NCBI RefSeq assembly: GCF_021391675.1
Contig: NZ_CP090095.1
Span: 2,237,501-2,301,500, forward strand
DNA length: 64,000 nucleotides
Reading direction: 5' to 3'
Source: Neorhizobium galegae
GTDB lineage: Bacteria > Pseudomonadota > Alphaproteobacteria > Rhizobiales > Rhizobiaceae
In this document: one piece after another, positions 26,094 through 34,383 of the stretch
How positions within the stretch are numbered: position 1 is the stretch's first letter
How the letters are laid out: every line of letters starts with the position of its first letter
Notes under the pieces: generated by a model
Told to the model about the DNA's origin: nothing
Databases searched by the model: none
Seen by the model: only the letters and a program-made list of their open reading frames with translations
Made by a program: the position numbers and the translations under genes

Positions 26094-26143
26094 GGCATTT
26101 CCGTAAATAATCAGCCGGATGGAGAATCGACTGGCAGCGCAGG

Positions 26144-26161
26144 ATGTTAGCCAGCTAACAT
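26144..26161. promoter_or_regulatory. Palindrome upstream of the Na/Pi cotransporter gene
   Basis: ATGTTAGC and GCTAACAT flank a CA centre, giving a perfect 8-base-arm inverted repeat 51 bases upstream of the start at 26093. The arms suit a dimeric repressor or activator; which protein is unknown. Confidence 0.4.
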
Positions 26162-26340
26162 AGTTGCCGGGATTCGTTGCTTTTTCAAGGCTGAGGTCTG
26201 ACCGGTAGGCATTGGGGGGCTACCATCCGGCACTGCCCGGAAGGTGGAGCTTTTTTTGAAACGAGACGAGAGGATGTCGGGTTGGCAAAGTCTGGTTCGT
26301 CCTTAGAGTCGTCCATTCCGCAATTTAAAGGATCACGACC

Positions 26341-26784
26341 ATGCCGAATACCATACGCCTGCATCGCGTTCTGGCAACCAGCCCAGAAAAGATCTATCGC
26401 GCATTCATCGAGGCTGACGCGCTTGCCAAATGGCTTCCGCCCAACGGTTTTTTGTGCACTGTGCATCACTTGGAACCGAAAGTCGGCGGCAAGTTCAGAA
26501 TGTCCTTCCGGAACTTCACGACGGGCAACAGCCATGCCTTCGGCGGTGAATTTGTTGAGCTCGTCCCAGGCGAACTTGTCCGCTACACGGACAAATTCGA
26601 CGATCCCAACCTGCCGGGCGAAATGGAAGTCACGGTGACGTTGAAGAAGGTTTCGGTGGGTACCGAGGTGAATATAACGCAGGCAGGGGTGCCGGACGTC
26701 ATCCCGCCCGAGGCCTGCTATCTCGGCTGGCAGGAGTCGCTGCGGAACCTGGCAAGGGTCGTAGAGCCTGAGATCAACGAATAA
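26341..26784 (+). CDS. SRPBCC (AHSA1-like) family protein
   Basis: The 147-residue protein shows the AHSA1/START pattern: TIRLHRVLATSPEKIYRAFI, EADALAKWLPPNGFLCTVHH, then GGKFRMSFRNF and the C-terminal helix AYLGWQESLRNLARVVEPE (approximate). Such proteins bind hydrophobic ligands or assist Hsp90-like systems, but most are uncharacterised. The start at 26341 is the first ATG, with AAAGGA 9 bases before. It stands alone and is followed by a strong hairpin. Confidence 0.85.
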   Translation: MPNTIRLHRVLATSPEKIYRAFIEADALAKWLPPNGFLCTVHHLEPKVGGKFRMSFRNFTTGNSHAFGGEFVELVPGELVRYTDKFDDPNLPGEMEVTVTLKKVSVGTEVNITQAGVPDVIPPEACYLGWQESLRNLARVVEPEINE

Positions 26785-26810
26785 CGTATCGTGACGGCGC
26801 AAGCCGTGGG

Positions 26811-26843
26811 ACCGGATCGCGTCGGTGACTTTCGCGATCCGGT
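26811..26843 (+). terminator. Hairpin downstream of the SRPBCC gene
   Basis: ACCGGATCGCG (26811-26821) pairs perfectly with CGCGATCCGGT (26833-26843) around an 11-base loop, 26 bases after the stop. The T-tract is weak, so the assignment rests on the stem. Confidence 0.55.
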
Positions 26844-26973
26844 ATGGGAAGCAGTTGCCTGCGTTTCGAACCCTGCGGCCGTCGGGGCGTGCGCGCAAAA
26901 CTAAGGCAGTGGGGTTAAAGACCGCAGCCCTATTTGTGTTACCATCCCAGCGGTCTCAGAGCGGAAAGGTCGA

Positions 26974-28026
26974 ATGCCCCTTCAGCGTGTCAGTTTTTAT
27001 GTGCTTCTGGTCCTGGTGACCATTGCGTTCGTCGCAGTTGTCCTGCCGTTTTATTCAGCGATATTCTGGGCAATCGTCCTCGCTATCATCTTCTTTCCTC
27101 TCCACGCTCGTATCGAGGCCCGGCTGGGTGGGCGCAGAAATGTTGCCGCGGCGCTTTCCGTCCTGATCTGCCTTTGCGTCGTCATCATTCCGGGGCTGAT
27201 CGTCCTCAGCTCGCTCGTCCAGCAGGGCAACCTTCTCTATGGACGCATCGACAACGGCGAGATCGATGTCCGGAGGTTTTTCCAGGAGCTGCAGGAGGCG
27301 CTGCCCCTGTTCGTCCGCGGCTGGATCGAGCGGATCGAGCTGGAGGGCTTCGACACGCTTCGGGAGCGTATCTCCACGGCGCTGATGCAGGGCGGCGGTT
27401 TCTTTGCCGGCCGCGCCTTGAGCCTTGGTCAGAACACCCTGCAGTTCTTCGTCACTTTCGGCGTGATGCTCTATCTGCTGTTCTTCATGTTCCGGGACGG
27501 GCAGGTGCTCGCCCGTACAATCCGAAAGGCACTGCCTCTGAGCGACGCGCATACCCGTCGTTTCACCTCGAAGTTCACCGCCGTCATCCACGCGACGGTG
27601 CGGGGCAATATCATCATCGCCATCATCCAGGGTTTGATCGGCGGCATCGCCTTCTGGGCGCTCGGCGTGGAGCCGGCCTTGCTGTGGGGCGTTCTGATGA
27701 GCGTCCTGTCGCTGCTGCCGGCGGTCGGTGCTGCATTGATCTGGATGCCAACAGCCGTTTACCTGGCGCTTGCCGGCTTTTGGGTGAAGGCCATCGTGCT
27801 GGTTGCGGTCGGCGCTCTTGTCATCGGTCTTGTCGATAATCTTCTGAGGCCGCGCCTGGTCGGCAGGGAGACCAAGCTTCCCGACTATGTCGTCCTGATT
27901 TCCACCATTGGCGGCATTTCTCTGATGGGTATCAATGGGTTCGTCATCGGACCGCTCGTCGCTGCTCTGTTCATCGCCGCATGGGGAATATTCGTCGAGG
28001 AGGAGAGTGTTGCTGATATCCGATGA
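26974..28026 (+). CDS. AI-2E family (PerM-like) membrane transporter
   Basis: This 350-residue protein has two hydrophobic helices at the N-terminus, a soluble middle (about residues 70-140) and four to five helices in the second half. The conserved LLWGVLMSVLSLLPAVGAAL and LVDNLLRPRLVGRETKLP are hallmarks of the UPF0118/AI-2E exporter family, as is YVVLISTIGGISLMGINGFV near the end. Members include TqsA and Na+/H+ antiporters; the substrate here is unknown. AGGTCGA lies before the ATG at 26974. Single gene. Confidence 0.92.
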   Translation: MPLQRVSFYVLLVLVTIAFVAVVLPFYSAIFWAIVLAIIFFPLHARIEARLGGRRNVAAALSVLICLCVVIIPGLIVLSSLVQQGNLLYGRIDNGEIDVRRFFQELQEALPLFVRGWIERIELEGFDTLRERISTALMQGGGFFAGRALSLGQNTLQFFVTFGVMLYLLFFMFRDGQVLARTIRKALPLSDAHTRRFTSKFTAVIHATVRGNIIIAIIQGLIGGIAFWALGVEPALLWGVLMSVLSLLPAVGAALIWMPTAVYLALAGFWVKAIVLVAVGALVIGLVDNLLRPRLVGRETKLPDYVVLISTIGGISLMGINGFVIGPLVAALFIAAWGIFVEEESVADIR

Positions 28027-28093
28027 GGGCAACGACCTCTCCGTGCATTTTTAAGACGGCCTTCGGAACTTCCGTCTCATGGAGGTGAAGCCA

Positions 28094-28180
28094 TGAGTGG
28101 ATGCGGATCGGCAGTTCTCGAAGCCGTCGCCCCGTGGCATGGAAGATCGCGTTGCCGATCGTTGCGGCGACCCATGGCTC
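28094..28180 (-). pseudogene. C-terminal tail of a lost molybdenum hydroxylase large subunit
   Basis: Reading the minus strand gives PWVAATIGNAIFHATGRRLR followed by ELPIRIHS, the end of a xanthine dehydrogenase family molybdopterin subunit. It parallels the end of the intact one at 31200 (LANAIHAATGRRLRSLP) but is a different sequence, so it is not a simple duplicate. No upstream part is present: the 3' end of the dioxygenase gene abuts it. Confidence 0.65.
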
Positions 28181-28763
28181 AGACCACGAAGTCGAAGCGC
28201 GCGAACTGACCGTCGCCCGCGGGGCTGATCGTCATGAGCAGCGTTTCATCGAAGATCCGATCGCGCGCATTGCTAGGCTCGCCCGGAAAGAAGAGCTGCG
28301 TCGTCAGGACATCTCCGCCCGGCCGTTGAACCCTGAAATGGAAGTGTCGCGTGCGTCCCGGATACAGCGCCGGCACGACGGTGTTGAACCACCAACGTCC
28401 CTGCTCGTCGGCGAACTGATGTCCCCGCAAGCGGAAGCCCTGACGATCGTACTCGCCGCTTTCATCCGCTTGCCAGATCTCAACGAGGCTCCGCGGCGTT
28501 GGGCGACAGCGATCATCGCGGACATAGCCGGCGATGGTGATGCGCTCGCCGCGCGGCGCATCCAGATAGAGATCCTGCTTCAACGGTGAATTCGGCTTGA
28601 AGAACGGACCGGCCTCACGGGCGGGCGTGGGTTCATCTCCGTCGGCGCAGGCGCGCGTCAGCGGCAGCAACGGTGCCTCCTGTCCGAAAGCGATCGCTCC
28701 GGAGAGCGGCACGAGCGGAATTGCGAGAAAACCCGAAAGAAGTGCGCGCCTTGATGTCGTCAT
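28179..28763 (-). CDS. Exported intradiol dioxygenase-like protein
   Basis: The 194-residue protein begins with a twin-arginine-like signal (SRRALLSGFLAIPLVPL) followed by the intradiol ring-cleavage dioxygenase fold: PTPAREAGPFF, ITIAGYVRDDRC, LVEIWQADESGEYDRQG and YPGRTRHFHFRVQRPGG. The tyrosines in GEYDRQG and LYPGRT and the histidines in RHFHF fit the Fe(III) 2-Tyr/2-His site. True substrates of these secreted forms are mostly unknown. The ATG at 28763 marks the start of the signal. It lies 25 bases downstream of the MBL-fold gene, so they probably form one transcript. Confidence 0.88.
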   Translation of the reverse strand: MTTSRRALLSGFLAIPLVPLSGAIAFGQEAPLLPLTRACADGDEPTPAREAGPFFKPNSPLKQDLYLDAPRGERITIAGYVRDDRCRPTPRSLVEIWQADESGEYDRQGFRLRGHQFADEQGRWWFNTVVPALYPGRTRHFHFRVQRPGGDVLTTQLFFPGEPSNARDRIFDETLLMTISPAGDGQFARFDFVV

Positions 28764-28788
28764 TGCGGGGCCTCCGTTACTCACCGAA

Positions 28789-29784
28789 TTAGAACTGCCA
28801 ACTGACCGGGACCCAGGCATAGCCGGCGTCTGTCTTGAGCATACGGCCAAGGCCAGGGAACGGATAGTGGAAGCCGAGAACGAGGAGCCGATCTGCCGCC
28901 GCCATGTCGAAGATGCGGCGGCGGGAGGCGAGTGCGGTGTCCTTGTCGCGATCTGGCCCAGGCACCCATGGCCGGTCGACATTGACGATCGGGTGGTAGG
29001 CGAGATCGGCCGTCAGCAGGAGTTGATCGTTCCCGGATTGAACAAGGAAGTTCGCCATGCCGGGGGTGTGGCCCAACGCCGGAAGCGTGGTCAGCCCAGG
29101 GACGATCTCCGCGCCGGCTTCGTACAACTCGATCCCATTCGTGACGGGTTCGACGCTCCGCTTAATGGCCGCTGCGAAACTACGGCGGAAATCCTCGGGC
29201 ACCGGCATGTAGGAAAGGTCCGGATCGTTGCGGACGAAGAAGTCCCAATCGGCCCGAGGCGCAAAGACGGCCGCCCGCGGAAATGCCTTGCCGCCGTCCG
29301 CGGTTCGAAGGTTGCCGACATGGTCCGGGTGCGTGTGCGAGACAACCACGACGTCGATGTCCTCGGGCCGTAAACCGATGGCGGCCAGGTTCTGGAAGAC
29401 GCGGCCGCCTTGCGGACCCATGGTCTGCCCGGCCCCGGCTTCGAGGAGGATCCGCCTGCCATTCGCCTCGATAAGAAGTGTGTTGAGATTGAGCGTCAGG
29501 CGGTCGGTCGGCAGGAAGGCGAGCCTCAGAACCTCCTGCAGCTCCGCCTCCGGCGCATCGCTGGCGTAGACCCGCGGAGGACCGCCGATAAGCCCGTCGC
29601 TCAACACGGTCGCTGAGATGTCGCCGACGCGAAAGCGGTAATGGCCGGCATTGCCATCGCGGGCTGGGGGCGACGCTGCGGGAGCAGCCTGCGCAACGGC
29701 CATGCCGGTCGGCAAGATCAGTCCCGTCGCGGCCGACGCGGCTGTCAGCATGATCTTCCTGCGGTTCAATGTGATTTCGTTCAT
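28789..29784 (-). CDS. Exported MBL-fold metallohydrolase
   Basis: The 331-residue protein starts with a Tat-type signal (LNRRKIMLTAASAATGLILP) and has the metallo-beta-lactamase motif VVVSHTHPDHVGNLRTA with HxHxDH. A later PALGHTPGMANFLVQS and LLLTADLAYHP supply further metal ligands. Relatives are periplasmic hydrolases of uncertain substrate, including quorum-quenching and sulfatase-like enzymes. The ATG at 29784 is chosen over one 9 bases earlier because the GACGGGA Shine-Dalgarno fits. Divergent from the LysR gene, its likely regulator. Confidence 0.87.
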   Translation of the reverse strand: MNEITLNRRKIMLTAASAATGLILPTGMAVAQAAPAASPPARDGNAGHYRFRVGDISATVLSDGLIGGPPRVYASDAPEAELQEVLRLAFLPTDRLTLNLNTLLIEANGRRILLEAGAGQTMGPQGGRVFQNLAAIGLRPEDIDVVVVSHTHPDHVGNLRTADGGKAFPRAAVFAPRADWDFFVRNDPDLSYMPVPEDFRRSFAAAIKRSVEPVTNGIELYEAGAEIVPGLTTLPALGHTPGMANFLVQSGNDQLLLTADLAYHPIVNVDRPWVPGPDRDKDTALASRRRIFDMAAADRLLVLGFHYPFPGLGRMLKTDAGYAWVPVSWQF

Positions 29785-29959
29785 ACTTGCCATCCCGTCC
29801 AAATATCTGATCGCTGGTGTCGCGTTTGATTTCAGTGTCGGTGGCAAGGGCCGCGATTGTCCGTGGCGCCGCCTCGCGACATGTTCTCTAGGGATGACAC
29901 GGATCGGCCGTGCGGATAAGCTAACCAAAACGGATCAGCTTATTAAGCAGGACTTTGCA

Positions 29960-30850
29960 ATGCGACCGCTGCGCCTTGACAGCTTGGAGATCTTTGAGGA
30001 CGTCGTGCGCTGTGGTGGGTTTAGAGCCGCCGCGCTTGGCAGGGGCGTTTCGTCGTCTGCCATCAGTCAATCGATCAGCGTGCTCGAGGAAGCCCTGGGC
30101 ATCCGGCTGCTGAATCGGACGACACGTAGCGTCGCGCCGACTGAAGCAGGCGAGCAGCTTCTCGAGCGGCTGAGGCCCGCTCTTCACGACATCAGAACAG
30201 CGATCGACGATCTCAATCAGCTTCGCGAGCGCCCATCGGGCACCGTGCGGATCAATGCACCGGGTCCGGCCGCCGACCACGTTCTGTGCCCTTTGGCCTT
30301 TGAATTCATGAAAATCTATCCCGACATCAACGTCGAAATCGTCAGCGATGCTGCGATCATCGATATCGTGGAGCAGGGTTTCGACGCCGGTGTTCGCTTC
30401 GGGAACCAACTCGCCCAAGACATGATCGCAATGCCCCTGGGCCCCGCTTTGCGATATGCGATCGTGGCCTCGCCCGATTATCTTCGCAAGCGTGGTCGAC
30501 CCGACTCGCCGCGCGATCTTTTGCAGCACGACTGTATTCGTCGCCGTTTCCCCGGCGGAACAATGGTGACGTGGAAATTTGAGAAGGACGGCGACGAGGT
30601 GGAAATCACCCCGAAAGGTCGGTTGACACTGAGTTCAGCGCATCAAGAGCTCCAGGCTGCGCTGGCGGGATCGGGGGTCGCTCACCTGTTTGAGGATTAT
30701 GTCCGTGATGATGTCGAACAAGGCAGAGTTGTCGAATTGCTGAACGACTGGAAGCAGAAGCTGCCGAGCTGGTATCTGTATTATCCGAGCCGGCGGCATA
30801 CGAGCGCAGCCGTTCGGGTTTTCCTCGAATACATCCGCGATCAGAGATGA
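29960..30850 (+). CDS. LysR family transcriptional regulator
   Basis: The 296-residue protein has the N-terminal winged helix (LDSLEIFEDVVRCGGFRAAA, SSSAISQSISVLEEALGIRL then LNRTTRSVAPTEAGEQLL) and a periplasmic-binding-like effector domain (SGTVRINAPGPAADHVLCPL). This is the pattern of the LTTR subgroup that often controls adjacent SDR or redox genes. The frame is open far upstream, but homology begins at the ATG at 29960, with AAGCAGGA nearby. It is divergent from the MBL-dioxygenase pair and convergent with an SDR scrap, so one original target may be lost. Confidence 0.9.
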   Translation: MRPLRLDSLEIFEDVVRCGGFRAAALGRGVSSSAISQSISVLEEALGIRLLNRTTRSVAPTEAGEQLLERLRPALHDIRTAIDDLNQLRERPSGTVRINAPGPAADHVLCPLAFEFMKIYPDINVEIVSDAAIIDIVEQGFDAGVRFGNQLAQDMIAMPLGPALRYAIVASPDYLRKRGRPDSPRDLLQHDCIRRRFPGGTMVTWKFEKDGDEVEITPKGRLTLSSAHQELQAALAGSGVAHLFEDYVRDDVEQGRVVELLNDWKQKLPSWYLYYPSRRHTSAAVRVFLEYIRDQR

Positions 30851-30894
30851 TGTCCAATCATCAGCGCGCCGCGGAAGCCCAGGATTATTGGGCC

Positions 30895-30963
30895 GAGGAG
30901 CTGCTGCGCCATTTCACGGCCGAGGCCTGATGACGCGCCAGTGATGAACCAGGTTTTGCTTAT
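30895..30963 (-). pseudogene. N-terminal scrap of a short-chain dehydrogenase
   Basis: The minus strand reads SKTWFITGASSGLGREMAQQ, the NAD(P)-binding start of SDR enzymes with the TGxxxGxG motif intact. The expected ATG codon is ATA (30961-30963). After the helix (QQLL) the sequence becomes unrelated and stops within about 20 codons. Only about 23 codons of a ~270-residue gene remain. Confidence 0.7.
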
Positions 30964-30970
30964 GGGATAT

Positions 30971-31156
30971 TCAAGCCAGAATGCGACGCCTTGAGATCCG
31001 ATAGACGGCGGCAGGAGGGATATTGTGCGAGGTCCAGCCGATGCGAACCGCCTTCAGCCCCAGCCGGTCGAGAATTCGACGGGGAACCGGACAACGTGGA
31101 CCGTAGGTGAACTGATAGAACCTGCCGTTTCCACTCATGTGTCGGAAACTGCCCAA
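30971..31156 (-). pseudogene. C-terminal fragment of a phospholipid methyltransferase-like gene
   Basis: The peptide contains SGNGRFYQFTYGPRCPVPRR, ILDRLGLKAVRIG and NIPPAAVYRISRR. These match my memory of the end of rhizobial class I SAM-dependent methyltransferases of the PmtA type. The SAM-binding half is absent, and sequence upstream toward 31200 gives no continuation. It is wedged between an SDR scrap and the molybdenum hydroxylase gene. The 349-base gap at 30851-31199 otherwise holds nothing. Confidence 0.55.
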
Positions 31157-31199
31157 GAGTATTGCAACGACCTTTGGCAGTCACGACAGTATAGATCGA

Positions 31200-33509
31200 T
31201 CACGTTCGCAGGATCCTGCGTGTCCGCCGTTCCCCGATCGTCTCGGTGAGCGCGAGCGGCAGCGAGCGCAGGCGCCTGCCGGTTGCAGCGTGGATGGCGT
31301 TGGCCAAGGCAGCGGCCACGGGCACGATCCCCGGCTCGCCCGCGCCGCCCGGCGGGAGGTCGCTCGGCACGATGTCGACCACAATGTCCGGCACGTCGGT
31401 AATCCTGAGCATGGGGAAGTCGTGGAAGTTGGATTCCATCACGGCGCCGCCCTCGAGCGTGACCGCGCTCATGAGAGCGGTGGTCAGCCCGAATATGATG
31501 CCGCCCTCCATCTGCGCCACCACCGCATCGGGGTTCACCACCATCCCCACATCGATCGCGCAGAAGACGCGGTCCACGGCAATCTCTCCATCTTCTGCCA
31601 CGGTGACCTCGGCCACCTGCGCCACCACGCTTCGATAGCATTCCTCGATGGCGATGCCGCGCCCGCGCCCCGACGCCATGGCCGTGCTCCATCCGGCCAT
31701 TTCCGCCACCCGGTTCAGCACGGCGAGATGTCGCGGACTGTCCCGCAAAAGCGCCCGGCGATAGTCCAATGGGTCCGCTGCCGCAGCCAGCGCACATTCG
31801 TCGATGAAGCTCTCGGTAAAGAAGGTGTTGAATGAGAAGCCGTTCGATCGCCAGAAGTGGATTGGCATGTGACTGGGCACATGTTGGCTGCGCATCCGGC
31901 GGTTGGGGATGGCATAGTGAAGCTTGTCCAACCCCTCGACCGTGAGGCGATCACCATCGGGACCCAGGTTGAAAGGCATGTTGCGGCTGGCGACGGACTG
32001 TATGATCGATTGTGCCGCGACAAGCGCATCGTAGGCGACAGGCAGGCCATCGGGCCCTAGCGCGGCGCGCAGCCGCGCGGCCGCATGACTGCGGAAGAGG
32101 CCGCGGGCGACGTCCTCCTCACGCGGCCACATCAGCTTGACCGGCCGCCCGCGGTGACGGGCCGCCAGGAAGGCCGCCTGTGCGACGACGTCCTGATCGC
32201 TGCGGCGGCCGAAGGCGCCTCCGTTCATCGTGACGTTGCAGGTGACGGAGGTCAGTTCCACTCCTGCCCAACCGGCGCCCTTCTGCGCACCCTGGCGCAT
32301 CGCCATCGGAGATTGGGACGGTACCCAGGCCTCGGCCGATCCGTCCTGCCGGACGATCACCGTGGCGTTCATCGGTTCCATGCAGGCATGCGTGACGAAT
32401 GGGACGTCGTAGGTGGCTTCCACCACCGATCCGGCATCGCCTGAAATGACGGCTTCCCCGTCACCTTCATTGAGATGCTCGTGTGGGTCATCGCTATCCA
32501 GCGCCGCGTGCAGCCGCTTGGACATGTCCGCGCTCGTCATTGCGTCGGCCTCGGTCTTTGCCCACGCGATATCCAGCAGCCAGGCCGCCTGTTCTGCGCG
32601 CCACCAGGAATCGGCCACCACGGCCACGTGACGCCCGTCGATGATCGCGACATCCAGCACGCCTGGGGCAGCGCGCATCTCGGCCTCGTTGGCGACGCTC
32701 GCCACCAGTGTCCCAAACACTGGTGCCTGACGGATCGTGGCATGGAGCATGTCCGGCAAAACGACATCCATGCCGAAAACCGGCTCGCCCCGGACCTTGG
32801 CGGGCAGGTCGACACGGGGCTGCGATTTGCCGATCAGCCTCCACTCGGCGGCAGGTTTCAGCTCCGGTTCGCGCGGTGGCGGCAGGACGGCAGCCTCCCG
32901 TGCAAGCTCGCCATAAGACAGGCTGCGGCCCGAAGCCACGTGCCGGACGAAACCGTCGCCGGTCGTGAGCTGCGCCACGGGAACGCCAAGCCGCGCTGAG
33001 CCTGCCGCAAGCAGCATCTGCCGGGCTGCTGCGCCTGCGACCCGCATCGGGTGCCACATTCCCATCGTCGATCCCGACGCCCCGGTGGCGATGAAGCCGA
33101 GTTGTCCAAGCACCCGCCGCCCGAGCCAGACGACAGGCCCCGAAGCCTCCTCCGGCCGGACCTGCAGCATGTTGAACCAGGTCGAATAGGCCGGAAGGGG
33201 CTCGACCGGGAATTCCACGCTGATCCGATCGTCGAAAGGAATGTCCAGTTCCTCGGCGACAACCATGGCAAGGCCGGTATGGATGCCTTGACCCATCTCG
33301 GTCTTCGGCACGTTGACGACCACCCGGCCGTCGTCATGGATGACGACGAAGGCATTGAGAACGGCGCGGTCGCCATCGACAAAACCGGTGAGCCCGTCGA
33401 CATCGATCGTGGACAAATAGCCGATCCCGGCCAGAGCAGCAGCGGCTGCCGTGCCGCCGATAGCTGCGCCGGTGATGAGGAAGGTGCGTCGTGAAAGAAG
33501 ACGGGACAT
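31200..33509 (-). CDS. Molybdopterin-binding aldehyde/isoquinoline oxidoreductase large subunit
   Basis: The 769-residue xanthine-dehydrogenase-family protein begins with a Tat signal (LSRRTFLITGAAIGGTAAAA) followed by VPKTEMGQGIHTGLAMVVAE. The Moco region shows GGAFGRRSDQDVVAQAAFLA and the catalytic glutamate in GGAGEPGI near the C-terminus. Single-chain periplasmic subunits of this kind (IorB group) hydroxylate N-heterocycles or oxidise aldehydes. GAGGAG precedes the ATG at 33509. It lies 10 bases after its 2Fe-2S partner. No cytochrome c subunit or XdhC-type maturation gene is adjacent, so electron acceptor and insertion factor must lie elsewhere. Confidence 0.93.
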   Translation of the reverse strand: MSRLLSRRTFLITGAAIGGTAAAAALAGIGYLSTIDVDGLTGFVDGDRAVLNAFVVIHDDGRVVVNVPKTEMGQGIHTGLAMVVAEELDIPFDDRISVEFPVEPLPAYSTWFNMLQVRPEEASGPVVWLGRRVLGQLGFIATGASGSTMGMWHPMRVAGAAARQMLLAAGSARLGVPVAQLTTGDGFVRHVASGRSLSYGELAREAAVLPPPREPELKPAAEWRLIGKSQPRVDLPAKVRGEPVFGMDVVLPDMLHATIRQAPVFGTLVASVANEAEMRAAPGVLDVAIIDGRHVAVVADSWWRAEQAAWLLDIAWAKTEADAMTSADMSKRLHAALDSDDPHEHLNEGDGEAVISGDAGSVVEATYDVPFVTHACMEPMNATVIVRQDGSAEAWVPSQSPMAMRQGAQKGAGWAGVELTSVTCNVTMNGGAFGRRSDQDVVAQAAFLAARHRGRPVKLMWPREEDVARGLFRSHAAARLRAALGPDGLPVAYDALVAAQSIIQSVASRNMPFNLGPDGDRLTVEGLDKLHYAIPNRRMRSQHVPSHMPIHFWRSNGFSFNTFFTESFIDECALAAAADPLDYRRALLRDSPRHLAVLNRVAEMAGWSTAMASGRGRGIAIEECYRSVVAQVAEVTVAEDGEIAVDRVFCAIDVGMVVNPDAVVAQMEGGIIFGLTTALMSAVTLEGGAVMESNFHDFPMLRITDVPDIVVDIVPSDLPPGGAGEPGIVPVAAALANAIHAATGRRLRSLPLALTETIGERRTRRILRT

Positions 33510-33519
33510 GGGGAACTCC

Positions 33520-33984
33520 TCAGCCTTCAGACAGCACGGCAGCGGCGCGATGGATGGCACGGCGGATGCGGGGATAGGTGCCGCACCGGCAGATATTGGT
33601 GATCGACTCGTCTATCTGGGCATCGGTGGGTCGCGGAACGCGCGCCAGCAGCGCCGTGGCAGCGATGAGGAATCCGGGCTGGCAAAAGCCGCATTGCGGA
33701 ACCTGCTCATCGATCCATGCCTGCTGCAAGGCCGAAAGTGTCCCGTCCTGGCCCGAAAGGCCTTCCACGGTTACAATCGAAGATCCGGCGAGACTGCCAA
33801 GCCGGACAGCGCAAGATGGTGTCGACTCGCCGTCGATGAGGACCCGGCAGGCGCCGCACTGGGCGATGCCGCAGCCATATTTGGGTCCAAGAAGGCCAAC
33901 ATCCTCCCGAAGCACCCAGAGGAGGGGCTTGTCGTTCTCCGCTTCAACCTGCACACGAGAACCGTTGATTGTCAGGGATGCCAT
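33520..33984 (-). CDS. 2Fe-2S subunit of the molybdenum hydroxylase
   Basis: The 154-residue protein has two iron-sulfur domains: a plant-ferredoxin-like one with CGIAQCGACRVLIDG and a downstream cysteine, and a helical one with QCGFCQPGFLIAA and ICRCGTYPRIRRAI. It transfers electrons from the molybdenum site to an outside acceptor, as in IorA. The ATG at 33984 is best placed behind GTGGAG; a GTG 12 bases earlier is an alternative. First gene of the pair, downstream of a region with an AGGATCAGGCA-type motif at 34105-34123. Confidence 0.94.
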   Translation of the reverse strand: MASLTINGSRVQVEAENDKPLLWVLREDVGLLGPKYGCGIAQCGACRVLIDGESTPSCAVRLGSLAGSSIVTVEGLSGQDGTLSALQQAWIDEQVPQCGFCQPGFLIAATALLARVPRPTDAQIDESITNICRCGTYPRIRRAIHRAAAVLSEG

Positions 33985-34104
33985 CTCGATCTCCACTGGC
34001 TATGTGTGGACAGTAAGGCTTGGTCGACATTCGAACGTGACCGTACTGTTCAATACAGTTCATCGTTACGTCGGCCGACCTGGTATCCCCATGCCCAAAT
34101 TCTC

Positions 34105-34123
34105 GGAAAATTTGCCTGATCCT
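34105..34123 (-). promoter_or_regulatory. AGGAT(C/T)AGGCA motif upstream of the hydroxylase genes
   Basis: On the minus strand the site reads AGGATCAGGCAAATTTTCC. A close relative, AGGATTAGGCAGAAAATTT, lies at 35045-35063 between the DUF2147 and AraC genes. The shared core AGGAT-AGGCA with an A/T-rich tail is consistent with an AraC-type half-site pair, perhaps for the regulator at 35385. Confidence 0.35.
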
Positions 34124-34139
34124 GCACCAAGTCGCGCCT

Positions 34140-34270
34140 TTACAGATTCGCAAGAGGCCCCGATGGCGGGCAGCTTGCCGCGTCGATCGCCGTAAAGAGC
34201 GCGGGCAGGGCGCCTTGCCATGCGGGCTGGAACAGGAACGGTAGAACGAAGATGCCGGGAAGCGCTGCCA
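34140..34270 (-). pseudogene. Degraded SDR C-terminal fragment
   Basis: The minus strand encodes ALPGIFVLPFLFQPAWQGAL followed by PALFTAID, the same segment as FLFQPAAQGALPTLFAATS in the intact SDR at 38153. Similarity ends there; the following residues (ASCPPSGPLANL, then stop) no longer match. Between 33985 and 34383 no intact gene is present. A short open stretch at 34277-34378 on the minus strand (LKHVIEPLLGKSFFDVVMLA) looks coding but is not recognised. Confidence 0.55.
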
Positions 34271-34383
34271 GGCTTTCTACGCCCCATCCGGCGTCTTGCT
34301 GGGCCGGCTGATTTCGGAGGCGAGCATTACTACGTCGAAGAATGACTTGCCGAGCAACGGTTCGATGACGTGCTTTAGTCATG

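Noticed and set aside
34277..34378. Short minus-strand frame (LKHVIEPLLGKSFFDVVMLA) as a gene
   Set aside because: Only 33 codons after a stop, no start codon or ribosome binding site; probably another scrap, but not identified.
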